From Dethiobacter sp. (GTDB lineage Bacteria > Bacillota > Dethiobacteria > Dethiobacterales > Dethiobacteraceae), in NCBI GenBank assembly GCA_018335875.1, contig JAGXRN010000053.1, positions 1-64,000 of the forward strand: a stretch of 64,000 bases of DNA, given 5' to 3'. Below are positions 18,334-27,084 of this stretch, piece by piece. A program made the translations under genes and the position numbers. The first letter of the stretch is position 1; each line of letters starts with the position of its first letter. Under the pieces are notes generated by a model. That model did not search any database, was not told the origin of the DNA, and was given only the letters and a program-made list of their open reading frames with translations.

Positions 18334-20173
18334 ATGGTTCTCCTTCTGAGCCGCAGCTTCCAACCAGTACAGCCATGCCGCAGCCCAGACAGCTGGTACG
18401 GCAGTCTCCGGTTACCTGGCCAGTCAGTGCGCGCCGGTATTCACTGAGCAGATAACGATTGGCAACACCGGAGTCGAGGTGTCCCCAGGGCAGGGGACTG
18501 TCAGTTTCTAAAGTGCGCGAGGCATACTCTTCAATGCCAAGGCCTTCTTCAGCAAAGGCCTGCTGCCAGCCTGTATAAGAAAAATGCTCATCCCAACCAT
18601 CAAGTTTGCAGCCATGCTCAACAGCACGGCGGATAACCGGGTTAAGCCTGCGGTCGCCCCTTGACAAGGCAGCCTCAAGCAGGCTTTCCTCCACACCATG
18701 CCACTGAAAATTCAAGCCCGGCCCGCGCAGTCCGTTTCTTAGCAGCTGCTGCCGCCGCAGTATTTCTTCTCTTGAAATTTGACCCACCCACTGAAAAGGG
18801 GTGTGGGGTTTTGGCACAAAAACAGATGCTGAAACTGTGACCCTCGGCTTGCCGCGGCCTCCGGACTGCCTAAAGGCCTGTACAACTTTGCGCGCCATGG
18901 CGGCAATACCGCGCAGGTCCTCATCCTCTTCGGTCGGCAGACCAATCATGAAATAAAGCTTAACGTTTGACCAGCCCGCTTTAAAGGCATGGCTCACCGC
19001 TGAAATCAGGTCTTCTTCGCTCACATTCTTATTGATTACATCACGCAGGCGCTGCGAGCCGGCTTCGGGAGCAAAGGTGAGGCCGCTCTTGCGAACACGC
19101 TGCACCTGCTCAGCCAAGTCAACAGAAAAGGAATCAAGCCGCAGTGAGGGCAGTGACAGCGATACCCCCTCCCGCGCAAGATCCCGGCCCAACTCCTCCA
19201 CCAACACGCCTATACCACTGTAATCGCTGCTGCTTAGTGAACTGAGAGCTATTTCATCATAACCCGTTGACTCCACCATTTTCCCTGCCAGTTCCCTGAG
19301 TGTTTCAGGCTTACGTTCTCTGACAGGACGATAGATTATACCTGCCTGGCAGAAGCGGCAGCCCCGTGTACAACCGCGAAAGAGTTCCAATACCAGACGG
19401 TCGTGAACAATTCCACCATATGGCACAATAAACTCCGTAGGATAAGGAGCCTTTTCCAGGTCAGTCACCACTGCACGGCTCACACGCTCAGGCAGTCCAA
19501 AAAGCGGCCGTGTTCCCTGATAAGCGCCATCGGGGCTGTACTCTTCACGGTAGAAAGAGGGCACATAGACACCAGGCACCTCCGTAAGGCGCCTCAATTT
19601 ATCTTGGCGTGATAAAAGCTTCATTTCAGTGAGAATGTGCAGTACTTGCGGCAGCGCCTCTTCGGCGTCACCAAGAAGAAAAAAATCAAAAAAATCGGTA
19701 ACGGGCTCAGGATTAAAAGCGCCGGGCCCGCCCCCCGCTACCAGCGGATCCGGGTCTTTCCGCTCTGCCGCCAGCTGGGGGATACCGGACAGTTTAAGCA
19801 TGTGCAGGATAGTAGCGTAAGACAGTTCATACTGCAGTGTAAACCCCACCAGGTCAAAGTCTGAGAGCGGAGTGGTAGTCTCCAGTGAACAGAGCGGAAA
19901 TTTTTCTTCCTGCATAATTATTTCCATGTCGTTATCCGGTGCAAATACTCGCTCCGCCAGCCAATCAGGTTCCATGTTAATAATATGGTAAAGGATTTTT
20001 AAACCCAGGTGCGACATGCCAATCTCGTAAAGATCAGGAAAAGCGAGCGCTACTTTAATTTTTGCCTTGTCATGCCCTTTGCGGACAGAATTGACTTCAT
20101 TGCCCATGTAGCGTGTTGCTTTTTGCACACGGGGCAGAATTTTTGTCCATAAAAACGTTCTGTAATCTTCCAT
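18317..20173 (-). CDS. TIGR03960 B12-binding radical SAM protein
   Basis: 618 residues from the second of two tandem ATGs, better spaced from GGAGG than the first at 20176. An N-terminal B12-binding-like domain (about 40-190, with LAFPDLYEIGMSHLGLKILY) precedes the radical SAM core, whose CTRGCRFC cluster motif lies near residue 270. The C-terminal part ends in a cysteine pattern (CRTSCLGCG) that could hold another metal. Family members of this length occur across Clostridia next to DUF2344 and RNase E/G. Substrate unknown. Confidence 0.9.
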   Translation of the reverse strand: MEDYRTFLWTKILPRVQKATRYMGNEVNSVRKGHDKAKIKVALAFPDLYEIGMSHLGLKILYHIINMEPDWLAERVFAPDNDMEIIMQEEKFPLCSLETTTPLSDFDLVGFTLQYELSYATILHMLKLSGIPQLAAERKDPDPLVAGGGPGAFNPEPVTDFFDFFLLGDAEEALPQVLHILTEMKLLSRQDKLRRLTEVPGVYVPSFYREEYSPDGAYQGTRPLFGLPERVSRAVVTDLEKAPYPTEFIVPYGGIVHDRLVLELFRGCTRGCRFCQAGIIYRPVRERKPETLRELAGKMVESTGYDEIALSSLSSSDYSGIGVLVEELGRDLAREGVSLSLPSLRLDSFSVDLAEQVQRVRKSGLTFAPEAGSQRLRDVINKNVSEEDLISAVSHAFKAGWSNVKLYFMIGLPTEEDEDLRGIAAMARKVVQAFRQSGGRGKPRVTVSASVFVPKPHTPFQWVGQISREEILRRQQLLRNGLRGPGLNFQWHGVEESLLEAALSRGDRRLNPVIRRAVEHGCKLDGWDEHFSYTGWQQAFAEEGLGIEEYASRTLETDSPLPWGHLDSGVANRYLLSEYRRALTGQVTGDCRTSCLGCGMAVLVGSCGSEGEPYENLD

Positions 20174-20176
20174 CAT

Positions 20177-20463
20177 ACCTCCGGAAAATTTATGTTTTTA
20201 TTTACTATTTTTCTACTATGGAGTGCTTAATAATACTTCGCCCTTCATACCCAAATCCCTCCATATCTTTTACCTTAATAGCAAGAAAATCCATAGCAAG
20301 AAAATAGTGTGCCTTTCTTTAAAATGTCTTGCCAAGCGGCCTTGTGTTTGGTAAAATTAAATAGTTAATTCCAACAAATAAAATACGGCATTCCGCTTGG
20401 AAGCTGCGTATTGCCTCACGTTACAGCAAGAACTTAATTTATCATAGAATAGGGGTGATAAAA
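20177..20463. other. Divergent intergenic region
   Basis: It separates the minus-strand TIGR03960 cluster from the plus-strand antiporter-like gene. It is AT-rich and contains a short direct repeat (AGCAAGAAAAT, twice near 20280-20307). I see no RNA gene, and the promoters are not clear-cut. Confidence 0.5.
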
Positions 20464-22128
20464 ATGGGCTTCACTTTTTTATTTCTGGGTTTTTCAGCCA
20501 TAATTTCACCGGTCTTTTTTGTGCTCTCGGCTAAAAAAAGATATTACTTGCTGATATCACTTTTATCCATTGTAATCTTGTCCGCCTTTTTAGACCTTTA
20601 CAGCCCGGGTAACGGAAGTGTAACCACTATTACACTGGGGGATGGGCTTGGGCCTCTTTCAATCTTCTTTAGTATTCATCCTTACAGCAGAATAGCTGCC
20701 TTTGGTTTTGCACTGGTGGGATCATTGGCCATCCTCTATGGCCTTGAGGTAGCAAAACCAAGCGAACAGGTGCTTTCACTCTGGGCACTGGCAAGCGCCA
20801 TGGGTGTTGCTTTTGCCGGCAATTTTATTACTCTATTTATTTTCTGGGAGCTCTTGACGTTAACAACTGCATCTCTGATTATGATAAACCGCACGCCGCA
20901 CTCTTTGCGTATGGGATTCCGCTTCCTTTATTTCCAGCTTGCCGGCGGCCTCCTGCTATTCCTTGGCATTGTCCAGCAGTATGCAGCTACCGGCTCCCTG
21001 GCCCTTGTAGTGCCGGAGGCGGGATTAGCTTTCTTTATACTGGGAATAGGTGTTAAAACAGCATTTATACCTCTTAATATGTGGCTTCCCTGGGGATACC
21101 CCGCTGCATCATTCAACTCCAGCGTGCTCCTTTCAGCGCTCACTACCAAAGTCGGTGTCTATGCCCTGGCTCGTATACTGCCGCCCAGTTCACTAATTGC
21201 ATTTATGGGCGCTGCAATGGCAATCTACGGAGTATGTTTTGCTATTTTTCAAACTGACCTGCGGCGCCTTCTCTCCTACCATATCATCAGCCAGGTGGGC
21301 TTTATGGTAGCCGGCGTGGGGCTTGGGCTTTCACTGTCAGTCGATGGCGGCCTGCTGCATCTGGTTAACCATATGTTTTACAAAGCGCTGCTCTTTATGA
21401 GCGCAGGCGCCCTTATTTATGTAACCGGGACAGGAGACCTGCACGAGCTGTATAGAAAGCATGGCAATGGAGACCTGCCCACCTGGAAAGCGCTGCCCTA
21501 TGCAACAATAGCGGCAGTGGCAGGAGCACTGGCCATTGCCGGGGTGCCTCCGTTTAACGGCTACGTCAGCAAGTATCTGCTCAAACGCGCTGTAGCCGGG
21601 GTAAGTCCCATTGAATGGATGTTGTTTGCAGCAGGCGTGGGCACAGCTTTGTCCTTTTCAAAATTTGTATATTTTGGTTTTATAAAATCACGTGCCAAGA
21701 TTATAAGAAAACTACCCGTAAGCATGCAGGCTGTAATGATGGTTTTGGCAGCAAGCCTTCTTATCCTTGGTATCAGACCACAATTAATAGGCGGGTTGCT
21801 CCCCCATGGCTCGTACCTTACTGTTTATTCCCTTAAAGGGGTCTTCGCCTCCCTGCAGCCTGTGGCCGGGGGAGTACTCCTGTTCATGATTTTAGCCGGA
21901 TTGCTAAACCCTGCACATGACCACAGGCAGCTGGCAGCACCGATCTGGCTTGCGTTTCCGGTTACACTCGTTGAAGTAAAAAACAGCATCAACAATGTAA
22001 GAGCAAAGGTTGAAGTTATTAATAACAGCCAGATGATTATTCTAATGACCATTGCATTTTTGCTGGTTGTCTTCTACACTTTTACATTCTTTACCCTTAC
22101 ATTTACCATTAACAACCGCCTCTTGTAG
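20464..22128 (+). CDS. Orphan NuoL/MrpA/MrpD-like ion-translocating membrane subunit
   Basis: 554 residues, ATG after AGGGGTGAT. About 14 membrane helices of the proton_antipo_M family. The expected functional residues are present: a glutamate in IFWELLTLTTASLIM near residue 140 and a lysine in GVKTAFIPLNMWLPWG near residue 200, as well as a broken-helix LLSYHIISQVGFM near 275. It differs from the three MrpD-like proteins in the Mrp operon: LHVWLP becomes LNMWLP, and the usual AHxxAPSPxSA run is replaced by GYPAASFNSS. No other subunit gene is adjacent. It may join the Mrp complex, substituting for the missing MrpA N-terminal part, or act alone (inference). Confidence 0.8.
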   Translation: MGFTFLFLGFSAIISPVFFVLSAKKRYYLLISLLSIVILSAFLDLYSPGNGSVTTITLGDGLGPLSIFFSIHPYSRIAAFGFALVGSLAILYGLEVAKPSEQVLSLWALASAMGVAFAGNFITLFIFWELLTLTTASLIMINRTPHSLRMGFRFLYFQLAGGLLLFLGIVQQYAATGSLALVVPEAGLAFFILGIGVKTAFIPLNMWLPWGYPAASFNSSVLLSALTTKVGVYALARILPPSSLIAFMGAAMAIYGVCFAIFQTDLRRLLSYHIISQVGFMVAGVGLGLSLSVDGGLLHLVNHMFYKALLFMSAGALIYVTGTGDLHELYRKHGNGDLPTWKALPYATIAAVAGALAIAGVPPFNGYVSKYLLKRAVAGVSPIEWMLFAAGVGTALSFSKFVYFGFIKSRAKIIRKLPVSMQAVMMVLAASLLILGIRPQLIGGLLPHGSYLTVYSLKGVFASLQPVAGGVLLFMILAGLLNPAHDHRQLAAPIWLAFPVTLVEVKNSINNVRAKVEVINNSQMIILMTIAFLLVVFYTFTFFTLTFTINNRLL

Positions 22129-22155
22129 CTTCTGTTAATCGTGGATTTAATGCAG

Positions 22156-22205
22156 AAAACGGCTTCTTACACGCAGATCAATTTGCGGTCAGTCGCCGTT
22201 TTTTT
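22156..22205 (+). terminator. Probable terminator of the orphan subunit gene
   Basis: AACGGC near 22158 pairs with GCCGTT near 22195 around an internal small stem, followed by seven T residues. Confidence 0.6.
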
Positions 22206-22230
22206 GATATTATGAGTTTGTGATTGCCCC

Positions 22231-22352
22231 AGGCCGTTCAAAAAGGATGCAGAACGCGAAGCCAGATTGCCCGGCACCGCAGGCGTATCTTACATACGCT
22301 GAGGATGCCGGGCATTCGCAGTGACAAAGTAATGCGCCTTTTTCAACGGCCT
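22231..22352. repeat. 122-bp palindromic (MITE- or REP-like) element
   Basis: The outer 16 bases (AGGCCGTTCAAAAAGG) and the matching right end (CCTTTTTCAACGGCCT) are inverted copies with one mismatch. The inner GCCCGGCA...GCGTAT and ATACGC...TGCCGGGC arms form a second, 20-base imperfect stem around CTTAC. The outer stem, a less-matched middle and the inner stem give a long hairpin. The element lies four bases from the spoIVFB stop. Only one copy is in the window. Confidence 0.7.
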
Positions 22353-22356
22353 GAAA

Positions 22357-23241
22357 TTATTTGCGAGTTATGGCCGTCCTCACAGCGGCATAAATGCCTT
22401 TACTCATAATGGTATCAATTATATCACTTTCCATCGCCTCGCCAATAATACGCCCGTCCCTGCCCACTATCAGGATGCGGTGGTATTTCTTCATGGCAAA
22501 ACGGCGCAGCACCTCTTTAAGCGGCGCATCATCCAATGCCATCAGGATCACAACAGGCATAACTCCCTGGTCGAGAAGAACTTTTTTTTTGCTGCTTAAG
22601 CTGCGGATAAATGCGTAGACTGCAACTGTATGTTCCCGTGTGGCCGCAAAATAAAGAAAAAATGCTGCCGCAAAGAGAGTAATATGAAAATGGCCGTCAT
22701 AAAAAAGATACATACCAAGAAGCAGCATCACAACAGACATCAGCTTACTGATACGGATAGCCACTTCCGTTGCCTGCTGGAAGCCGAGCAGAGACGTTAG
22801 CCTTGCGCGTAAAATACGTCCCCCATCAAGCGGCAATGCGGGAAGAAGGTTAAAAAAGCCTAGTACCAGGTTGCAGCGGATAAAAAAAAGAAATGTTTCA
22901 TTTTTCTGCCATTCCGGCATATTGGCATAAGCAACCAGCGCTATCGCAACCAGAAAAAAGTTGAACAGCGGGCCGGACATAGCCACATTGCTTTCAACCT
23001 GCGGGTCAAGCTCCAGGACATCTTCAATTCGCGCCACTCCGCCGAAAGGAAAAAGGACAACCTCTCCCACCTCCAGGCCATGGGCGCGGGCCACCAGCAT
23101 ATGGACAACTTCATGAGCGAGGACAAGGCCAAACAGAATAAGAGTTTCTCCCAGGTAACCATAGAAGGCCAACAGAAACACGAGCAGAATAAAAACCCAG
23201 TGAAATTGGACAGTAATCCCGTAAAACCTGAAGATTTTCAA
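22357..23241 (-). CDS. spoIVFB: SpoIVFB-like site-2 (M50) membrane metalloprotease
   Basis: 294 residues with about six membrane helices. The zinc motif HEVVH is at 43-47 and the second ligand lies in NLLPALPLDGGR (Asp 139). Residues about 220-290 form a single C-terminal CBS-like region. SpoIVFB cleaves pro-sigma-K in the mother cell during sporulation; a few homologues have other targets. The position 12 bases after a SpoIVFA-like gene supports the sporulation assignment. Confidence 0.88.
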   Translation of the reverse strand: MKIFRFYGITVQFHWVFILLVFLLAFYGYLGETLILFGLVLAHEVVHMLVARAHGLEVGEVVLFPFGGVARIEDVLELDPQVESNVAMSGPLFNFFLVAIALVAYANMPEWQKNETFLFFIRCNLVLGFFNLLPALPLDGGRILRARLTSLLGFQQATEVAIRISKLMSVVMLLLGMYLFYDGHFHITLFAAAFFLYFAATREHTVAVYAFIRSLSSKKKVLLDQGVMPVVILMALDDAPLKEVLRRFAMKKYHRILIVGRDGRIIGEAMESDIIDTIMSKGIYAAVRTAITRK

Positions 23242-23253
23242 ATGACTTCACCC

Positions 23254-24033
23254 CTAACGGAATTCGCCCATGAACTCCAGTGGGTCAACCGGCTCACCTT
23301 CTTTCCAGACTTCAAAGTGAAGATGGTTTGCACCCGGGCCAGATGAAGCCACCACAGCAATCTGTTGCCCGCGGACAACATTTCTGCCCTCACCCACTTT
23401 AGGAGATGCACACCGGCCGTAAACTGTTACCAGGTCTTCGCCATGCTTGATGTAGATAGTGAGCCCATAAAGAGGGTGTTCCTGTATCAGGGAAACAACC
23501 CCTGATAAAGCGGCATAGACAGGAGCGCCTCCATCTGCTTCCACATCAATGCCGTAGTGCATCTCGGTATCGCTGCCCGCCGCTCCCTGCCTGGTCCCAT
23601 ATGGACTGACCAAGATACCGCTGACCGGAGCACCCATAATTTCTTCCACATCGTCAGGCACTTTGCCTGGAGGGCTCTCCTGGCGACGCCAGTTAATGTC
23701 ACGTACTGACTGGATAACAGGCTGAATCTGCCCCGCCAGTTCTCCCGGGTTCATCTGGTAGACTGTAAGATAATGTACCGCACTTACCAACCTGTTAGTC
23801 AGCGGAAAATTCAGCAGGCTGAAAAGCCCAAGCAAAATAACCACAAGCATGGCCGCCACCGACTTTTGAAAAAAATACTCATTTGTCTGGTGCAGCAGTT
23901 GACCTGGAAATTTTGCCGGAAACCATTCATCCTTTTCGCCATGCCCCCATAAAGAATCCCGTGCGCCTCTGCGTTTGTTGATTCTATCACGAAGACTGGA
24001 GCGTGGAACCTGCCAATTACGTTTCTTTTTCAA
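23254..24033 (-). CDS. spoIVFA: SpoIVFA-like protein with a degenerate M23 (LytM) domain
   Basis: 259 residues: a basic cytoplasmic N-terminus (1-57), one membrane helix (about 58-76), then an extracytoplasmic linker and a LytM-type domain (about 140-255). The zinc ligands look intact (H159 and D163 in MHYGID; H239 in HLHF), but the second conserved histidine of the YGH motif is replaced (YGRC, residue 207), so endopeptidase activity is doubtful. SpoIVFA anchors and inhibits SpoIVFB and is itself cut by signalling proteases. It is followed 12 bases later by spoIVFB. Confidence 0.85.
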   Translation of the reverse strand: MKKKRNWQVPRSSLRDRINKRRGARDSLWGHGEKDEWFPAKFPGQLLHQTNEYFFQKSVAAMLVVILLGLFSLLNFPLTNRLVSAVHYLTVYQMNPGELAGQIQPVIQSVRDINWRRQESPPGKVPDDVEEIMGAPVSGILVSPYGTRQGAAGSDTEMHYGIDVEADGGAPVYAALSGVVSLIQEHPLYGLTIYIKHGEDLVTVYGRCASPKVGEGRNVVRGQQIAVVASSGPGANHLHFEVWKEGEPVDPLEFMGEFR

Positions 24034-24104
24034 TTTATCACCCCCTGGGGATGGTTTGTCCCTGTAAAAGATATATATTTAGCAGACAGGAAATATATAC
24101 TAAA

Positions 24105-24137
24105 AAAATACTGCCTGACACTTGTCAGCAGTATTTT
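24105..24137 (-). terminator. Terminator after the B12-binding radical SAM gene
   Basis: AATACTGCCTGACA pairs with TGTCAG-CAGTATT around a short loop; on the minus strand it is followed by TTTTTTTAG. Confidence 0.85.
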
Positions 24138-24155
24138 ATCAGCCACCGATACCGG

Positions 24156-26009
24156 TTATCTGTTCGTCAAGCCTGACCCTGCTTGCTTTGCCTGGTCTTT
24201 TCTGCGCAAGCGGGAGGAGCGGCGTGGGGGCATAAGTGTTTGCCATGTAAACCTAAGGCCCAGCCTTAACAGTGACAGGATGCTGCTGAAGCGGCGTCGG
24301 ATAGGCCAGCGCATTTCTTCTTTACCACAGAGGATAAACTCTGTGCCGTCGATATCCAGTTCACTGTGGAGTTGGGCAAGAATCTCAGAGGCCAAAGCGG
24401 GAGCAATGGGGGTTCTGGGGAAGCAGCCGAGTGTGCTTTCCACAATCTCATCGATTTCTGCCATTACCATTTCAGACTTCACAATACCTGCTTTGGCTGC
24501 CTGGTAATCCTTCTCTTCTATTAATCCCATCTCATACTTTAATTCATTAAACCCGGTTGCAGTATCGTAAGTGGCTGCAACAATCTGGTCGCGGTTCATC
24601 CACTTTGTTTCATAATTGAGCATATATTTCCAGCTCGGCGCAAGCAGTGCCGTGCGGTAACTTTCCAAATCGCTCCATAACTTTGTGTATCCATATTTAT
24701 CAGGGTCTTCATAAATAGCGCTGCCCGGGTCAAGAAAAGGAGCATACGGAGCAGCATAGGGGACCACGCGGCAGGGTGAGCCAAATTCATCCCGCAGTTC
24801 TTTCAGCAGATGCCGCGAATAATCTACACAGCCCACGGCATCCTCGTAGCTCTGCCGGGGCAGGCCAATGATAAAAAAGAGGTCAATTTTCTGGCAGCCG
24901 TTTCTTAGAGCTGCCCGCATGGTATTGTTAATATCTTCATTTGAATACCTGCTAAACTTACCGCCGATGCTTCTGATGCTTTCACTTTGCGTCTCCACAC
25001 TCACTTGCAGGCTGTATTTAGCAGTAGCCTTTTGCAAGCGTCCCAAAAATTCGTCACCAGCCGGCCTGAAAAGCTCAAACACAAATTCATTTTCCACATT
25101 TTCACGCGACAGGCGGTCTAAGAACTCGTTTGCATAAGCCGACCCGCCCTGGCGCAGGTCGTGGACAACAAAAATAGGGGCTTTAGTGAAAGAGGTAATG
25201 GTGCGTACATCCTCAATCAGTTTGGCCGGTGAGCGAAAAGCAGGGTTGGATCTGGCGCAGATTTTTTTATAGGCCTCCCTGCCTCCCCCGCAGATCGCGC
25301 AATTATAGGTGCACCCGCGCGAGGTCAGCAGCATTGTCATGGGGTATTTAACCCAATCCATGTAAGGCATGGGGTTGTGAATACTTCCATACCTGAGAAT
25401 AGAGCTTACTACATACTGGTAGCTGGGAATACTGACATAATTAATACTGGAGGGGACATGACTCAGCTCATTTTCTTTTACTAAGCCATTGATGTCCTTA
25501 TAAGTCAGATTGGGGACCTGTGCAAGGTCTCCGTTACCGGAAAGAGCATTAAGCAGACAGCAGCACGGCTCTTCCACCGAGTCGCCCCTGAGGACATAAT
25601 CGACGCAGTCATACTGTACAAGCTCCCTGTGATAATAGGAAGCAGTCAGGCCGCCCATAATTACCGGCTTTTGCGGATGATATTTTTTTATAAGGCGGGC
25701 AATCTCTATACTGCCATGGGCATGGGGGAGCCAATGCAAATCAAGCGCAAAAAACCGCGCTTTACTTTTTGCTATTGTCTTTTCCACGTCATAGTGGGCA
25801 TCAGAAAGCATGCGGTAGGCAAGATTAATCAGTTGAGCCCGATAGCCCCTGCCTTCAAGGTACTCGGCAATGCTGGTCAAACCAACGGGATACATTTCAA
25901 AGACGTTGGTAGACGGGATAACATCGGCTATGGGGCCAAAAACTGCTTTGTGTTTCCGGAAATCATAGACGCTTGGCGCATGTAAAAACAAGATGTCAGT
26001 TTTAAACAC
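24156..26009 (-). CDS. B12-binding domain/radical SAM protein, unknown substrate
   Basis: 617 residues. Residues about 1-190 form a cobalamin-binding-type Rossmann domain (PVGLTSIAEYLEGRGY and IMGGLTASYYH); residues about 225-470 form a radical SAM core with TSRGCTYNCAICGGG, whose CxxxCxxC binds the iron-sulfur cluster. It resembles the TIGR04190-type family, but I cannot confirm this. The last 60 residues are basic (RRSSRLRRKDQAK) and may be a tail without fold. It is a stand-alone gene between two terminators. No lipid, tRNA or peptide partner is visible, so the substrate is open. Confidence 0.75.
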   Translation of the reverse strand: MFKTDILFLHAPSVYDFRKHKAVFGPIADVIPSTNVFEMYPVGLTSIAEYLEGRGYRAQLINLAYRMLSDAHYDVEKTIAKSKARFFALDLHWLPHAHGSIEIARLIKKYHPQKPVIMGGLTASYYHRELVQYDCVDYVLRGDSVEEPCCCLLNALSGNGDLAQVPNLTYKDINGLVKENELSHVPSSINYVSIPSYQYVVSSILRYGSIHNPMPYMDWVKYPMTMLLTSRGCTYNCAICGGGREAYKKICARSNPAFRSPAKLIEDVRTITSFTKAPIFVVHDLRQGGSAYANEFLDRLSRENVENEFVFELFRPAGDEFLGRLQKATAKYSLQVSVETQSESIRSIGGKFSRYSNEDINNTMRAALRNGCQKIDLFFIIGLPRQSYEDAVGCVDYSRHLLKELRDEFGSPCRVVPYAAPYAPFLDPGSAIYEDPDKYGYTKLWSDLESYRTALLAPSWKYMLNYETKWMNRDQIVAATYDTATGFNELKYEMGLIEEKDYQAAKAGIVKSEMVMAEIDEIVESTLGCFPRTPIAPALASEILAQLHSELDIDGTEFILCGKEEMRWPIRRRFSSILSLLRLGLRFTWQTLMPPRRSSRLRRKDQAKQAGSGLTNR

Positions 26010-26062
26010 GTTTAAGCTCCTATCATTGAGTAGTCAACCTGCCGGCTGTTATGCATCTGAAA

Positions 26063-26102
26063 AAAAGAGGCTGCCGACCCTGTTTGTCAGCAGCCTCTTT
26101 TT
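26063..26102 (-). terminator. Terminator of the rnfG-to-cytochrome array
   Basis: AAAGAGGCTGCCGAC pairs with GTCAGCAGCCTCTTT with T runs on both sides. It follows the diheme cytochrome stop by six bases. Confidence 0.92.
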
Positions 26103-26107
26103 GCTGT

Positions 26108-26359
26108 CTATCGGTGACAGGCTAAGCAGTTTTCCCTGTCAGGGTGATCAAACAGAGGCGCCATCTTAATTCCGCGCACGTGACAGGAAATACATTCTGA
26201 TGGGATGTATTCTCCTGAAACATGGGGGAATGGAGGTATCGTACCCGGTGATGTCCTGGCAAAAGCAGCAGTAAAGGCAAAGCTCAGTACAAAGATAAGG
26301 GCAACAATGCCGACTATAAAAATCATACCGACAAAATTTGATTTATTCATGCTGCTCAT
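26108..26359 (-). CDS. Small membrane-anchored diheme c-type cytochrome
   Basis: 83 residues: one N-terminal membrane helix (about 10-33), then a short exported domain with two heme-binding motifs, CISCH (56-60) and CLACH (78-82), separated by 17 residues, and ending one residue after the second motif. Two further histidines (46 and 72) could be axial ligands. The length resembles the tiny cytochromes that hand electrons to or from a membrane cytochrome b. It overlaps the cytochrome b gene by four bases (ATGA), so the two products are probably made in equal amounts. Confidence 0.88.
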   Translation of the reverse strand: MSSMNKSNFVGMIFIVGIVALIFVLSFAFTAAFARTSPGTIPPFPHVSGEYIPSECISCHVRGIKMAPLFDHPDRENCLACHR

Positions 26360-27048
26360 GCCACATGCCCTCCCGTTTCAGAGGCTTTTTTGTCTTCTTT
26401 AACTTCTATAACCTCGGTAGCTTCCCCTGCCCAGGCCGGCCAGATTTTCCTGGCAGTTTTTTCATCGATGCATCCGTCTCTGAACATAGTGCGGGCCATA
26501 CCCCTGTAGGGCTTATAGAGTCCCGAGCCCAGCACCACATGCCCTCCCAGCATGGCAAGGAGAACAATGGCACCCATCCTGTGCAGCCAGCCCAACAGAA
26601 CCATCTCCCGCGGTGACAGTCCGGGGAAAAGAACCCATACCAGACCTGTAGCACCGAGCAGCGCACAAAGGCCGATAGTCATGCCGCCGTTAAATTTCTG
26701 GCCCGGATTATATTTACCCTCAAACAAAGGCATCTTGGTCTTGGTATTTGTCAACACATAAAGAGGAAACAGCGCCATCCACTTGGTATCAACCATTGTC
26801 CAGTGAGTTATCTCTTTAATAAACTTGATAAACCCTTTCCAGTTGATTATAACCATGATAAGCGGAACAGCGATGAAAACAAGTGCTGCTGCCCTGTGAA
26901 CCAACATCGTTACCCTATAGCCGCCGATTAATCTCGCCAGCCAGGGCCAATACCAGGTGAGGCCGGTAAAAAAGAGAAGAGCAGTTGCAATAAGGTGAGT
27001 CCAGTGTACAAAACGCTCACGTTTGCTGTTGCGGTAAAAAGTTTTCAT
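26356..27048 (-). CDS. Formate dehydrogenase gamma (FdnI)-like cytochrome b
   Basis: 230 residues with four or five membrane helices. The histidines expected to hold the two b hemes are at H18, H51, H156 and H170, matching the spacing in FdnI-type cytochromes, and the loop KYNPGQKFN near residues 112-120 is typical of this family. The tail (about 205-230) is charged. These subunits pass electrons between a quinone and an iron-sulfur or cytochrome partner. No formate dehydrogenase genes are nearby; the partner is instead the diheme cytochrome with which it overlaps. Confidence 0.88.
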   Translation of the reverse strand: MKTFYRNSKRERFVHWTHLIATALLFFTGLTWYWPWLARLIGGYRVTMLVHRAAALVFIAVPLIMVIINWKGFIKFIKEITHWTMVDTKWMALFPLYVLTNTKTKMPLFEGKYNPGQKFNGGMTIGLCALLGATGLVWVLFPGLSPREMVLLGWLHRMGAIVLLAMLGGHVVLGSGLYKPYRGMARTMFRDGCIDEKTARKIWPAWAGEATEVIEVKEDKKASETGGHVA

Positions 27049-27084
27049 GATTTCACCCTCTCCTGAATTGTATTTACCCCCGGC

